A stretch of DNA of 64,000 nucleotides from Eutypa lata. Taxonomy: Eukaryota > Ascomycota > Sordariomycetes > Xylariales > Diatrypaceae. The notes under the pieces are model-generated. The model was given only the letters and a program-made list of their open reading frames with translations. It was not told where the DNA came from and searched no databases. The stretch spans positions 1,240,001 through 1,304,000 of the forward strand of contig JAKULF010000011.1 of NCBI GenBank assembly GCA_022661535.1. Reading direction: 5' to 3'. Below are positions 48,758 to 59,305 of this stretch, in pieces. The number at the start of each line of letters is the position of its first letter. Positions within the stretch are counted from its first letter, which is position 1. The position numbers were made by a program, and so were the translations under genes.

Positions 48758-49470
48758 TTAGGTAGATTGGTTATTAAGGTAATGGAAACCGTGACGTATT
48801 AATGTTCCGCCTTGCTTTATATATATATTGTTGCTATGTCCTATGCCGTTTGTCACCACCTGTCTATTGCCCCTATTTGCGACCCCTATCCCCACTATAC
48901 CTGCGTAAGCAGGTATTGAAAGGCATATGGTTTATAAAAGAAATCGTGGTTACTATAGTTACCTGATGGTAGGTAAATAGAGGTCTCTGAATTAGGCGGA
49001 GCACATGACAGATAACGTACCTCCTATATCTTTTGAAATTCATTTGTCTATGCAGACATTAGAATTCGTTTTTCCTAGGTCAAGCTGTCGAAAAATTAAA
49101 TGACATAGTACTATAAATCTGAAAATCGAATAATTCATGGCCAATCTAGAATAACCATGCATTATTCCATTGTGACTTCATAGTAATAATATTATTCAAA
49201 TCTTACATTATCTTGATAAAAAAGATTTACATGTTTAAAAAAGAAAAGAATTAGGTAGGTATATAGTAAAAGAAGGTGTCAATTGTATTGGTACCAACTT
49301 GTAGGTGTAATCTAGGGTCACCAGCTAGGGGTGAGCCCGCAGAGTAAAATGAAAAATAAGTAGCTTCTGATTAATATGTCGAACCACCAGGGCTCTAGTA
49401 AGATGAAGACTGTGAGAAGGCTGAAGCCAACACATGATCCCTCCCCCTTTGGCCCATAAATACCTCCATT
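48758..49470. other. AT-rich spacer
   Basis: 713 bases downstream of CYP505; AT-rich between 48990 and 49260. Nothing coding recognised. Confidence 0.5.
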
Positions 49471-50872
49471 TCAGACTCTTCTTAACTCTCCTGAAAGCTC
49501 CCTCAGCCTTGCCCCAATGTGCTTCTGTTCTTCATCTGGCTCCTCCAGTTCCACTAGTCGTGCCCGCTGAGCTTCTAACTTGTCATGCTCAACTATTAGA
49601 TGCTCCCTCTCCTCTTGATAATATAGTGAGTGTATCTTTATTGGCGATGTTGGATTCATTTTTATCAAACTGCACAGCACTGTTGCTTCCCTCATTTCCT
49701 GCTGTCTATGAAAGAGATCTTCTGTGATCTTTTTCTACTGCCGGTGCGCTTAGTTTCTGGTCAGACGTAACAGTAAAGCCAGTTTGACAGTCTGAGAGCG
49801 TAGAGTCACGTGGAACTGGAGATGGCCTGGAACTGGAAGTGATAGTCTTACTACTAGCTTGGTTGGGACTTGTGATGGCTGTACCATATATCTCGACAGG
49901 TTGCGGGCCTAATAGGTTGTGAATAAGCGGCTTTGGTTTTCTTAAGTTAAAGGGGTATGTTTACTTACTCAGCTTGGAGCATCCACGCAACTCTGGTCCT
50001 TGGCCAGAGTCTAACTCGCCTGGCCCTGAGGAGCCTGGCACAACGGGGCTTCTTTCCCACGGTGAGCTTGTATGTTCACGTACAGGCTGGTCAGAGGCTT
50101 CAGAACGTTTATGCCTTTGTCGATGAGACCATATAAATGCGACGACTGATACGACCAACAGTACACCCCCTACCCCAACCCCTACCCCTATACCGATTTG
50201 TGTGTCCTTAGACAGTCCGTTAGTGGAGTTCTCGGCAGCTTCCGTGGTATTATCTGGTGTGGGTTCAAGGGTACTACTGGTTGGCGAGATCTGTGCAGTA
50301 CTACTTGAGGCGACGTCTTGGGTGCTAGTGGGTGAAGGTCTCAACGGGCTGACGTAATACTTTCCTGGCGTCTCGGGGTGCGTTGCAAGGATAGAAATAT
50401 CGGATTCCTTCCAGCGAATCTGGATGATAGGCTGCGTCAAGGAAAAATGACTATTCGTGGCTACAGATGTCAAAAAGTCCGGCCCACATTCGTAGCCCCT
50501 GTCGATGTTAGACGCGATGATACTTCAAGTTCGAGCGATCAGAGTAGGTACCTACTTCATAACACAATTTGAAGCAGTTTCTGATGGTGCTAAAGGCGGA
50601 CCTTGAGCATCATTATATCGAGTGCAGCCTAATGTATAGCGGCCGGGACAGATAGCAGGCGAATAGTACCCAGCTCTATCATGTCAGTAGCTGGACCATC
50701 CTGGCGGATCACAAAGAGTGTTTGATGTCCAGGTCGAGGGTACAGTAACCGAATCGTCAGATGCATACGAAATACAATCCGGCGGTGCTTCTCACATAGA
50801 TGTTAATGACTCTGCAGGAGGTGTGCCATCATGGACCTCGGTTCCTAAAGACCTAGGTGCATTCTGCACCAT
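49471..50872 (-). pseudogene. Decayed single-pass membrane protein gene (sensor-like)
   Basis: Minus strand. Exons 50872-50556, 50498-49969 and 49906-about 49706 join in frame. A further exon ending at 49471 (HLIVEHDKLEAQRARLVEL, coiled coil) is probable. The layout is: a Cys-containing extracellular part (PPDCISYASDD, YYSPAICPGRYTLGCTR, GYECGPDFLTSVATNSHFSL), a Ser/Thr/Pro-rich stalk, one membrane helix (IGIGVGVGVGGVLLVVSVVAFIW), a basic stop-transfer HRQRHKR, and a cytoplasmic tail. That matches a common Sordariomycete family of single-pass proteins of unknown role, built like WSC/Mid2 wall sensors. The first exon has two in-frame TGA codons: one after SLTSM (50794-50792) and one after PPGWSSY (50677-50675). 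There is no signal peptide at MVQNAP. I therefore call it a pseudogene; an unrecognised intron or upstream exon is the alternative. Confidence 0.6.
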
Positions 50873-52559
50873 GATTGTTGATAACGGGCCGAAGTGAGGC
50901 AGCACTATGGGATTTATTATAAAGTAACTGCAGTTCAAAATAATATCTTGATACTGCTGAAAAGGCGGGGTTGATACTTTAAGGAGGTGACAAGATCTGG
51001 AACAGATGAAAGCAGAAAGAATATGAAGGTAAAAGGTAAAAGAACGTGGGAGACATCCTGTTAGGGAAATGTTTGCACTTTGTTGACTACTATGTGATGT
51101 TCTAACACAACGTATGAAGTCCCACAACCCTCAAACACGTGCGTATCACACGGGATTTCACGTCGCACACTTCCAAGAAACCCTGTCATCGAAGACCGTA
51201 GTTAGAGAAGTATGTGTTAGGCAAATTACATCGTTACAGAAGTTGGACTATGAGGACATATCTTGGTTTACAATAATGTAATATTTATTGTGCCAATATT
51301 CCGCTCCTTGAAGAAGATATTGATTCTAGGGGATCTATGAATACTTGTAGGACGCTTCAGATGGACACCTTTTAAATACTTAGCAATCTTTACTTGATAG
51401 ACTTTAGGCGTTTTAGGAGTTTGAGGCTGCCCGCATCTAGAGTACAACAAGCCCCGACACACCGCATAGTTCCGTGACACTATAAGTGATAAACCGCTAT
51501 CTACTTGGTTTTCTGCCAGTCATATCTCCTGCCCAGGATTTCCACCCTCCATCTCTTAAGCTCGTATCTATAGAGTAAACAAGTGTCTCCAGACGCAAAT
51601 TGCTGATGGCAAAGGTCTCTGAAGACACTCCTTATACTTAGACCTGATAATTGAGGCTTCACACGCCATGTGGTGCTTAATATGATCTTCAATATAGTTC
51701 GGAATTCCCACAACCACTGGAATACTATATCCCATTCTATATATTACTCGGAATCCAAATTCAAAATCACTGTGAAATTATCGCAATATGACATTATAAT
51801 GTCACTAGGCGATGTCTTAATTTTTTACGAAGGGAAGTCTAATGATTATAGCTTAATCGTAAGCAAAAATAAATATTAACGATAACGTATTATTTTAACT
51901 AAAAATTATTTTAAATTATTGAAAATATTATTATTTTTATTATTTTTATTTAATTATAAATAAATAAATAAATTATATTAATATTATTAATAAATTATAT
52001 ATTAAAATAAATATTATATATATAAATTTATAATTTAAATTAATGTTTTAAAATTATTATCATTATTATTATTATTATTAAATTTTAATAAAAGTATAAT
52101 TATATATATTTTTATAATAAATATTAATAATTATATATAAATAATATTAAAACAATTAAATGTAAATAAGTAATTAAGGTGTTATTAAGAAATATGTAAT
52201 TAATTAGTTTTTTAAGATTTAGAGATTGCCAAGGGTTTTAAGGGAGAAATCTTTTGACGTGCGTGAAGACGAAGACGAAGTTGATAGCAGATATCTAATT
52301 TATGATTATTTAAAAGGAGGTGGCTACCCTGGTTGAGATGTGGAGGGAATGGATGACAAGTGTTGCATATTAAAGAATGGAAAATTGAATAATTAATAAT
52401 TAATCTCGTTTAGAACCGAATAGATATTGATTATTCCAAGTTGCGTGTGTGTTATTCAAACCATACTATTTCAAGTACAGCTAACTAATATCGAGAATGG
52501 GCTAATCACTATGAAGAAATCGATAGTGCAAATGTACAAGATCCACGTTGGTCAAGTAA
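50873..52559. other. Spacer with a second AT-rich block
   Basis: No supported gene. It contains the upstream side of the decayed gene, then AT-rich DNA described separately. Short open frames at 51268 and 51501 on the minus strand have no support. Confidence 0.5.
51880..52230. repeat. Second extremely AT-rich, RIP-like block
   Basis: About 350 bases almost without G or C, made of ATT/TAT/AAT runs such as (att)n near 52060-52080 and (aaat)n near 51960. G and C are so rare that no ancestral sequence can be read. The texture matches the block at 15185-15575. It sits between two decayed genes (49.5-50.9 and 52.6-53.1 kb), consistent with a RIP-affected repeat island. Confidence 0.6.
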
Positions 52560-53090
52560 TAGAGAAGTATCAGTTAAAGGTACTGGTAGGCGGGAGGATG
52601 TCGCCCATCAGCATCCAGCCAGTTTGGTGCTGGTTCAGCCGGGAACGAAGAGCGTCATGGATCACACCGAACTCGAGGACATACAGAGTGAGAATGTCGT
52701 GGTACAGCGGTGCATCGCGAGCTCGGTCGAGAATACGTCGGTAAGGGCGACTCTTGGAAATTTATAGGCGAAGATCGTAAAAGGCGCTTTCGGCCCGCAG
52801 GTAGTCTGCCGTGCGTGCGTCTAAACTTAGTGGTTCCATAATGGCCGCAATGATGTGGGCCTGCGCATCCTTCATCTGCTGAACTTCGAGGGCGCCGAGC
52901 GCAGCGCGGTAAGCATTGGGCATACCGACCCAGTTGGGATTGATATCGATGAGGACAGTACCTCTTTTTGCTTCGTCTGCTAAGGGAAAATGATCCAGGA
53001 GTTTTAACGTTCGGGGTCAAATATTGAGCAGTCGCAACCGACGAAGTTGGTTGCTGAGAAACTGGTGACTGCTGAGAAATAAGGGCACCA
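52560..53090 (-). pseudogene. Gene remnant of unknown family with in-frame TAA
   Basis: Minus strand, 53003-52580 in one frame. It reads KLLDHFPLADEAKRGTVLID ... NPNWVGMPNAYRAALGALEV ... AESAFYDLRL, then a TAA (at about 52766-52764), then ISKSRPYRRILDRARDAPLY ... YVLEFGVIHDALRSRLNQHQ ... GWMLMGDILPP. Both sides of the stop are clearly protein-like and co-linear, and the TAA would be CAA (Gln) with one C-to-T change. An upstream Gln/Ser-rich stretch (about 53090-53025) may be a preceding exon. I do not recognise the family. It has no start, so I call it a remnant. Confidence 0.5.
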
Positions 53091-53610
53091 AGTTTAATAA
53101 TCTGAAAGTTAAAATCTCTATGCCACCAATGATATCATGAACTTCAAGGAAAGACATAATCCGAATAATCGGATATTATGCCATTTCATATGGAATAACT
53201 ACTGTTTATTACTCCCAGCTGCCCTATATTATTCGAATTTTGAATATTTGGCATCTTGTTGGATACTTGTTTCCATATATGGAGTTACTTAGCCTACATA
53301 CAACGTATGTAGGTTCTCACTATAAAACTGCAGGCATAAGTTAAAATATTTGTCTCCCTGCCACTTGCCGACAGCATTGAACCAAACCTTGTTGGTATGA
53401 ATTATTATAACCTTTCCTACTCTCTTCTCATACATCACATCCTCTTCTATCACTATTTTCTATCTCCGCAGCTAACATCAATGCGCACGAAACCTAAAGT
53501 TAGCGTTGCCATCCAGTCTTAAAAGGCTATATATAGGGAGTAGTGATACTTTTAACCTACCATAATATCTAAGTCTCTCACCTGAGCCAAAACCGAAAAG
53601 ACAAAAGACG
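53091..53610. other. Upstream region of the protease gene
   Basis: 520 bases, AT-rich, no gene. tatatatagg near 53530, about 80 bases before the protease ATG, is a plausible TATA element. Confidence 0.45.
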
Positions 53611-55365
53611 ATGTCCAGCGATCGTATTGACAATTCCAACTTGGGTATGTCCCTCGGTGCGCAAGAGACGGCATCAACTCTAGCACCTTCTGAGCCGAGT
53701 CAAGAAGAGAGAGAAGAATACTATTACGGCTTTGCTGGAAAGCCCAAACTGGTAGCTAGGACAAGTTGTGGGGTCTGGACTAAGCCACAGCACGTCGAAG
53801 GTTGGGATGAGGAGTTATGCCAGACCCGCAAGCGATATGCCCCTATTTGCGGCGGCGACATTGTCCAGAAGTGGTCGAAAGACATTTGCTTCCAACTCGC
53901 ACAGGCGCTGAAGGGTTATCGCTGGAACTACTTTTTCCCTATTCGCATCGGCCTAGATGTACGCCGATTCGAACATAATTGCTCCACTGTACTACTCATT
54001 GGAGTGGATGAGGATACCTTGTGTTGGAAAGACGGGATTTCCGTCGCCCTTCATTATCGGACGATACTCCAGGATGCTCAGATAAGCGATGTGGAAGTTG
54101 AAATAATTGAAGGACGGTATCATCACTCTGCCGTGTCAACGGAGCTCGAAACTTTATTCAATCCAGAAACTACGGGCCAGGCACATATTCATACGACCAT
54201 GCAACCAATGCTCTCGTCGCCAGGTTTTCCTCTTGGATATTTGGAGGATCGAAGAGGCCAAGGCACTTTGGGACTCTATCTCAGATTTGCGGATCATGAG
54301 CCTATATACGGCCTCACTTGTCGCCACGTGGTACGCGGTGACCGCAAGGTTGACGAAAGTTACAAGTATTCAGGGGCTGGTCAACCGCAGTATCATATAC
54401 AGGGAAACGAAACTACTTTCTACGACTGGCAGATTGACCTAGAGGCAACATTAGCGGAGAATAACAAGTTTATTAAGTCTACCGAAGAGGCATATGGGCG
54501 TTGGGACTCGTACCAGCAGTACGATGAAAAGAAGCAGCACCTGTGCCCAACGAAACAGGACCGAGAACACCTACAACGCCAGAAGCTCCTTGCCGTTTAT
54601 ACTGAAAAGGTCATTCAGTGCGTGTCACAATTTCCCCAGAAATCCCAGAGGACAATTGGACATCTTGCTTTCCATTCGGCATTTCAAGTTTCCACTCGGA
54701 AACCCGGTTATCTCACAGACTGGGGGTTGATCGAGCTGGACTTGAAGAAATACGAGGATCATCCGGAGAACAGGGTCTTCATTGAGCTGGACTTCAAGAA
54801 ACACGAGGATTATCCGGAGAACAGGGTCTTATTCAACACTAAACACATGCCTGAGATGCCCTCTCATCAGTTGGATGTGATGTTGAGCAAAATGGACAAA
54901 GGTCATCTGCCTCTTTCAGGAATCGTGCCTGAGGAACACGACTCGTTTTTCGTTGCGAAAAGAGGTGCTAGAACAGGATTGACGACTGGAGTGAAAAACG
55001 AAATCGAGGCGGTCATCAGATTACCCGCATGTGGATCAGATGACATTTTATGCTGGCAAATGTTAATTGTTCCAGTCAAAGGGACAGACAAGTTCTCTGA
55101 CTGTGGAGACTCCGGCTCTACTGTTTTCGATTATAAAGGCCGTATTGTTGGCTTGGTCACGGCTAGTACCCATGAGCCCAGGCCCAAAGACGGAAAACGC
55201 AAGAAACGAACTGGCCAGAATGTCGTGCCGGATACCGCAGGAGAGGTTGATGCTGCAGAACTGGGCACACTGGTCGACGGAACGGATATTACATTTGCTG
55301 CGCCCATTCAATGGGTTTTAGATGACATTGAGAGCTTCACAGGGATGAAGCCGGAGATTATCTAG
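53611..55365 (+). CDS. Trypsin-like (S1-fold) serine protease domain protein
   Basis: Intronless gene of 584 aa. No signal peptide, so the product is expected inside the cell. The first 190 residues are an unrecognised conserved-looking region (GVWTKPQHVEGWDEELC, CSTVLLIGVDEDTLCWKD). A chymotrypsin-like fold then follows: His239 in GLTCRHVV, Asp370 in LTDWGLIELD, and Ser501 in DCGDSGSTVFDYKGRIVGLV. The triad order H-D-S and the GDSGS motif are intact. Between His and Asp there is a long charged helical insert. Residues 374-390 and 391-407 are a direct tandem repeat (LKKYEDHPENRV / FKKHEDYPENRV). Related cytosolic trypsin-like domains occur in fungi alone or as the N-terminal effector part of NLR proteins. 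The role here is inferred; the catalytic fold is well supported. Confidence 0.8.
   Translation: MSSDRIDNSNLGMSLGAQETASTLAPSEPSQEEREEYYYGFAGKPKLVARTSCGVWTKPQHVEGWDEELCQTRKRYAPICGGDIVQKWSKDICFQLAQALKGYRWNYFFPIRIGLDVRRFEHNCSTVLLIGVDEDTLCWKDGISVALHYRTILQDAQISDVEVEIIEGRYHHSAVSTELETLFNPETTGQAHIHTTMQPMLSSPGFPLGYLEDRRGQGTLGLYLRFADHEPIYGLTCRHVVRGDRKVDESYKYSGAGQPQYHIQGNETTFYDWQIDLEATLAENNKFIKSTEEAYGRWDSYQQYDEKKQHLCPTKQDREHLQRQKLLAVYTEKVIQCVSQFPQKSQRTIGHLAFHSAFQVSTRKPGYLTDWGLIELDLKKYEDHPENRVFIELDFKKHEDYPENRVLFNTKHMPEMPSHQLDVMLSKMDKGHLPLSGIVPEEHDSFFVAKRGARTGLTTGVKNEIEAVIRLPACGSDDILCWQMLIVPVKGTDKFSDCGDSGSTVFDYKGRIVGLVTASTHEPRPKDGKRKKRTGQNVVPDTAGEVDAAELGTLVDGTDITFAAPIQWVLDDIESFTGMKPEII
54730..54831 (+). 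repeat. 51-base in-frame tandem duplication in the protease gene
   Basis: Two adjacent 51-base units (54730-54780 and 54781-54831) encode IELDLKKYEDHPENRVF and IELDFKKHEDYPENRVL. They differ at a few sites and keep frame, so the event is recent or maintained by selection. Confidence 0.9.
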
Positions 55366-55446
55366 CTACGGACTTCATAAGGATGAAGCCGTAGATTGCC
55401 TAGCTGTGGACTTCATAGTGATGAAGCCGAAGATTGTCTAGCTGTG
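55344..55446 (+). repeat. 38-base tandem repeat spanning the protease stop codon
   Basis: Nearly three copies of a 38-base unit beginning gatgaagccg start at 55344, 55382 and 55420 (the third is partial). The first copy contains the last codons and the TAG stop; the other two lie in the 3' flank. Confidence 0.9.
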
Positions 55447-56411
55447 CATCGAGCTGCTGAGGCGAGTCTCGAAAGAAGCCCTACCTAAGTGGTAAGCCCC
55501 ATGCGACGGGGTGCCTTCCCGGTCCTGCTACGTGGCAAGGTGGCTCGAGTAAAGGTTGATATTGTTTTGGTTTCCGCCCCTTTTTTTGCCTAGCTTAGGT
55601 TGATAGGTCGGTTTCCCAAGGCAGACTGGCAAGGCCATGTCGCGAATGCGTATCAAAAATATGACTTGACCTTATTGCTTTGAACGTGACCTGCTTGCAC
55701 CGCTCATCGTGAGACCTTGTGTTGCCATTGCAAAAAGTGCTTACAGCCTTGTAGAGCCACCTATAGGACCTGTCTTCCATAAATAGGAGTTGGGATTCCG
55801 GCTATATCTATTCCTTAATGCTGCCTATCATCTAAATATAATCTAAATTTAATCCTTTACGAGAAGATAGTCGAATGAAATGAAAATGTGATGCAGCGGG
55901 GGGCTGCCCTGTAGCTAGCAGCTGGCTGACAGGTGAGAAGTGGCCGATTCGAATAATGTTCAACCCTACCCTAGAGCTCTAATACAAGGTTAGAGCTCTA
56001 CTCTATAGGGCTCGTACTATCTAGCTACTACCCTACGCATTTATCTATCATTTAGTTGTGAGATCTCTCAAGGCAATGCCAAAGTTGTTGTATTAGAGAT
56101 TTCTAATAATACATAGAGTCAATTCTTCGTTGCCTTTAATATGAGCCAGGAACAGTCTCATTGGCGGGGTAGTACTTAGGTACTTTTGGTGCCCGCTCAG
56201 TGCCGCGTGGATCCGCAACGTCATCGCAAATTGCCGCGCTCCGCTCCGCCCATTCCTAGAAGCGATCTGAGTGCGGAATGGGACCGGGTCTAATACAGCC
56301 GTTCTCTTTGCGATTACCCGTTCCCGTTTGACGCTTTTGACGAGACCTCCTTCCTACTCGAACTGTTAATGATCAATCACCCAACGATTTTCTATTCGAG
56401 AGTGCTCTTCA
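55366..56411. other. Spacer between protease and SET genes
   Basis: Apart from the 38-base repeat at its left end, no structure or coding region was recognised. Confidence 0.5.
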
Positions 56412-57746
56412 ATGTCGGATCCTTTAGCGCGCTACGCCACGCTTGTTCAGTGGGTAGAACAAGACGGTGGTCGCCTCAACCCCGGTGTTGAGATTTACCA
56501 CAACGAAGTCACTAAAGGGTCATTCCGTGTGAAGGATGGGTGCAAAATCGACAAGGGAGACGCTGTCGTCACGTTACCATTGTCGAAGTCACTTTCCTTT
56601 CTGAACGCTATTAACGACCATCCCGATTTCGAGGGCGCTTCCTTTCCGCATATCGTGAAAGCTGAGAACTCGCTTTACTTCCCAACCGAGTTTTTGAAAA
56701 GTACGCCACCTCATGTAGTAGGCCGATTCTTCCTCATGCAGCAGTATCTTATTGGGCAAGACTCCGTATGGTGGCCGTACATCCAGAGTTTGCCTCAGCC
56801 GGAGCACATGGCAGGATCACTACCTGCCATGTGGCCATCGGATGACCTCGAATTTTTGGAGGGGACCAATGCGCACGTGGCAGTGGAAGAGATTAAATCG
56901 AATCTCAAGAAAGAATTCAAACAGGCCATGAAACTATTGCCGGAGTCATTTCGCTTGGACTACAGTCGACCCCTTTATCTCTGGGCGTACTCGATATTTA
57001 CGAGTCGAAGCTTCCGTCCCTCTCTGATTCTTCCATACACCGACTCCTCAAGCCTCCCCTGTGACATTGATGACTTCTCTGTCCTTCTTCCGCTATTCGA
57101 TATTGGAAACCACTCCCCGGTCGCGAGAACATCCTGGGCAACTGATCCTACTGGTCAAGAGTGTAGACTTCAGTCGGAGCAACCTTACGCGGCTGGTGAC
57201 CAAGTCTTCAACAACTATGGAATGAAGACGAATGCGGAGCTCCTACTCGGATACGGCTTCACGTTACCTGAGACTCCTAACTTCCACAATGACTACATCC
57301 ATGTCAAAACGAAGCCGAATGCTGAAGAGGGGGATCTGGCTTCAACTCATATTGTGTCGCTGAGGCCCATGTCGGACCCGAGTTCGCTTGTCGGTAGATC
57401 GCGACTTCTGGCACCGGGGTTGACGGAGGCCCTGGAATGCTTCTCGCATATGCAGGACTCGCTCGTCGTCTTACTGTACGAGACCATCACCACAGGCAGC
57501 GCTTCCGGGGACGCAGAAGTCGACGTGAGGGAAATCATGCGGGGTACCATGCCGCCGGAAGTGAAGTCGAAAATCATCAATGCCCTCGGGTCGAAGCTCA
57601 GCATGGACTTGGAAGAGCTGGAGACACACGACCCTGAATATGAAGCTTCCAATCGGAACCAAGAAGTTGCCTTGCATTATCGCGAGCAGTGCAGGAATGT
57701 GCTAGAGCACGCGCTAATACGGCTTTCGGCGCCTGAAAGCCAATGA
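56412..57746 (+). CDS. SET-domain lysine methyltransferase (SETD3/RLSMT-like)
   Basis: Intronless gene of 444 aa. The arrangement is that of the plant Rubisco-LSMT/SETD3/yeast Rkm group: SET begins near residue 20 (GGRLNPGVEIYHNEVTKGSF), is split by an inserted helical region, and ends with the AdoMet and catalytic strings FDIGNHSPV (NHS 233-235), FNNYG (266-270) and ELLLGYGF (276-283). A helical Rubis-subs-bind-like domain follows (about 290-444). Such enzymes methylate lysines (in fungi often of ribosomal proteins or elongation factors), not usually histones. There is no signal peptide. The target cannot be read from the sequence. The start at 56412 fits well (MSDPLARYATLVQWV). Confidence 0.9.
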   Translation: MSDPLARYATLVQWVEQDGGRLNPGVEIYHNEVTKGSFRVKDGCKIDKGDAVVTLPLSKSLSFLNAINDHPDFEGASFPHIVKAENSLYFPTEFLKSTPPHVVGRFFLMQQYLIGQDSVWWPYIQSLPQPEHMAGSLPAMWPSDDLEFLEGTNAHVAVEEIKSNLKKEFKQAMKLLPESFRLDYSRPLYLWAYSIFTSRSFRPSLILPYTDSSSLPCDIDDFSVLLPLFDIGNHSPVARTSWATDPTGQECRLQSEQPYAAGDQVFNNYGMKTNAELLLGYGFTLPETPNFHNDYIHVKTKPNAEEGDLASTHIVSLRPMSDPSSLVGRSRLLAPGLTEALECFSHMQDSLVVLLYETITTGSASGDAEVDVREIMRGTMPPEVKSKIINALGSKLSMDLEELETHDPEYEASNRNQEVALHYREQCRNVLEHALIRLSAPESQ

Positions 57747-58528
57747 CCAAGCCACAACATGGATCTAGCAGGCTTGGTTACAAGCTTGACTAGACTGGGG
57801 GCCGCAGCGATTAGTAGTGGACTTCTTGAGTCCCATGTTCTGACGAGATGAGAAAGTCACCGTGGGACAGTTTAGCAGATCCGGCTGTATTGCTGGATAT
57901 ATTTCGTCTCGTCAGAGGCATGTATCACTATGTAATTAAAAACCCCGGGTTGCCGAGCCGGTTCATGCAAGACTAGAATATGGTGCAGCCGGTAGAATGT
58001 GCCCCACAGCCTCATAGTGCAATTGCATAGTTGTAAGAGACCTGCCTAATAGCAAGCTAATAAAAGCAGAAAAGTATCAATATGTAGGTAAGTAGATGTA
58101 GGCATGCTATCGTTCTCAATGCGGATGAAATCTTGGACGGGAATAAAAACAAAGAAAACTAAAATGAAATAAACTCCTGTTGGGGTATCACAATTCATTC
58201 TCGTGCCCGCCGCCACCAAGTCCATTTTATTTCCCTTCCCCCCCCCCCTCCCTCCTTCCCAAACACCAAACAAGAACCCCACCTCTGACAAGACAAAAAA
58301 AAAAGCAGGCTTTCTCCTTCGATGTAGAATGACAACGCAGAAACCAAGCAGCACTAACCAACACATGCATCCCATCTCGTCCCATCTCATCCCATTTCAT
58401 TTCATTTCATTTCATCGCATCCCGCCACCATCTTATACATGCCCAATTGCGTCACCGCCCACCCGAATGTGCGTAGTAGTAAGTGTAAGTACATACACAC
58501 ACACACACGCACACGCTCTCTCAAGTTT
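57747..58528. other. Spacer with simple repeats
   Basis: 3' flanks of two convergent genes. It contains a pyrimidine/poly(C) tract at about 58225-58260, a (catttcattt)-like tract at 58370-58425 and a (CA)n run at about 58494-58510. An open frame of 220 codons across it is low-complexity and not a gene. Confidence 0.6.
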
Positions 58529-59305
58529 TTATACATGCAGTGCTCCCTGGGACTTAAACCGCCAGTCGCCCAGGGCACGCTCAGCTTCGTCGGGCAGCAG
58601 GGTCATGTGCTCATTCAGCAAATCGAGACATGCTTTCGACGCTGTGGTTGGCAGTAACAGTGTTAGCTTAGGTCAGAAAGAGCGAACGACGTGTATGCCA
58701 CGCCACGTCTTGCCCCATCATTGGTCTATTTCCTTCTTCTTCTTTTTTTTTTTTTTTTTTTGCCCTCTCGTGTTCCATTATTTCTCCTTCCCCGAAGCCT
58801 TGGAAACAATAGGTAGTATGACAAACAGCGTAATACCTATAACACGTGCGGGAGAAGAAAGGTGAAGGAGGGTGTACTCACGTAGTAACAGGCTGGCGTC
58901 CCCGGAGCTGAGCGCCGCGCTCATCCGCGCCGAGTTGTAGCACCCGTAGATCTGCTGCAGCGCCAGCATCCGCTTCCACAGGCGGCCCGGGTCGCCGTCC
59001 GTGCCCTCCTCCAGCGCCCTCACGGAGTCGCGCCGCCGGTTGTTGCTGGAGGCGGCGTGCATTACCGCGTCGCACTCCGAGCTCGGCGACACCGACCGGG
59101 ACCTCAACCTCGCCGCGTCCTCTAGGTGGCTGAGGCGGTCGTGCACGACGAGGACGGAGTGGACGGGGCTCGGTAGGTCGAGTGATGGCGACGGCGACGG
59201 CGGTGCGGCCGTCCGGGGTGAAGGGGACTCCCGCGGTGGTAGCGGGCATGGGGTGATGGCGTCAATGTCGTCGTCGACTGATCGTGCTTTTCTAGATCTC
59301 GGCAT
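58529..59305 (-). CDS. Protein of unknown function, 178 aa
   Basis: Two exons, 59305-58882 and 58641-58529, joined in phase across a 240-nt intron, give 178 aa. The first about 95 residues are Pro/Ser/Arg-rich and probably unstructured. The rest is compact and helical: RLWKRMLALQQIYGCYNSAR, MSAALSSGDASLLLPSK, ACLDLLNEHMTLLPDEAE, then ALGDWRFKSQGALHV at the end. No signal peptide or membrane segment. The clean splice join into a well-formed helix (SLLLPSKACLDLLNEHM) supports a real gene. The intron is longer than others here because it carries a poly(T) run and microsatellite-like DNA. I do not recognise the family. Confidence 0.6.

Noticed and set aside
58203..58865. 220-codon plus-strand open frame
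   Set aside because: Made of simple repeats (poly-Pro, poly-Phe, His/Thr runs) and overlaps a spliced gene on the other strand.
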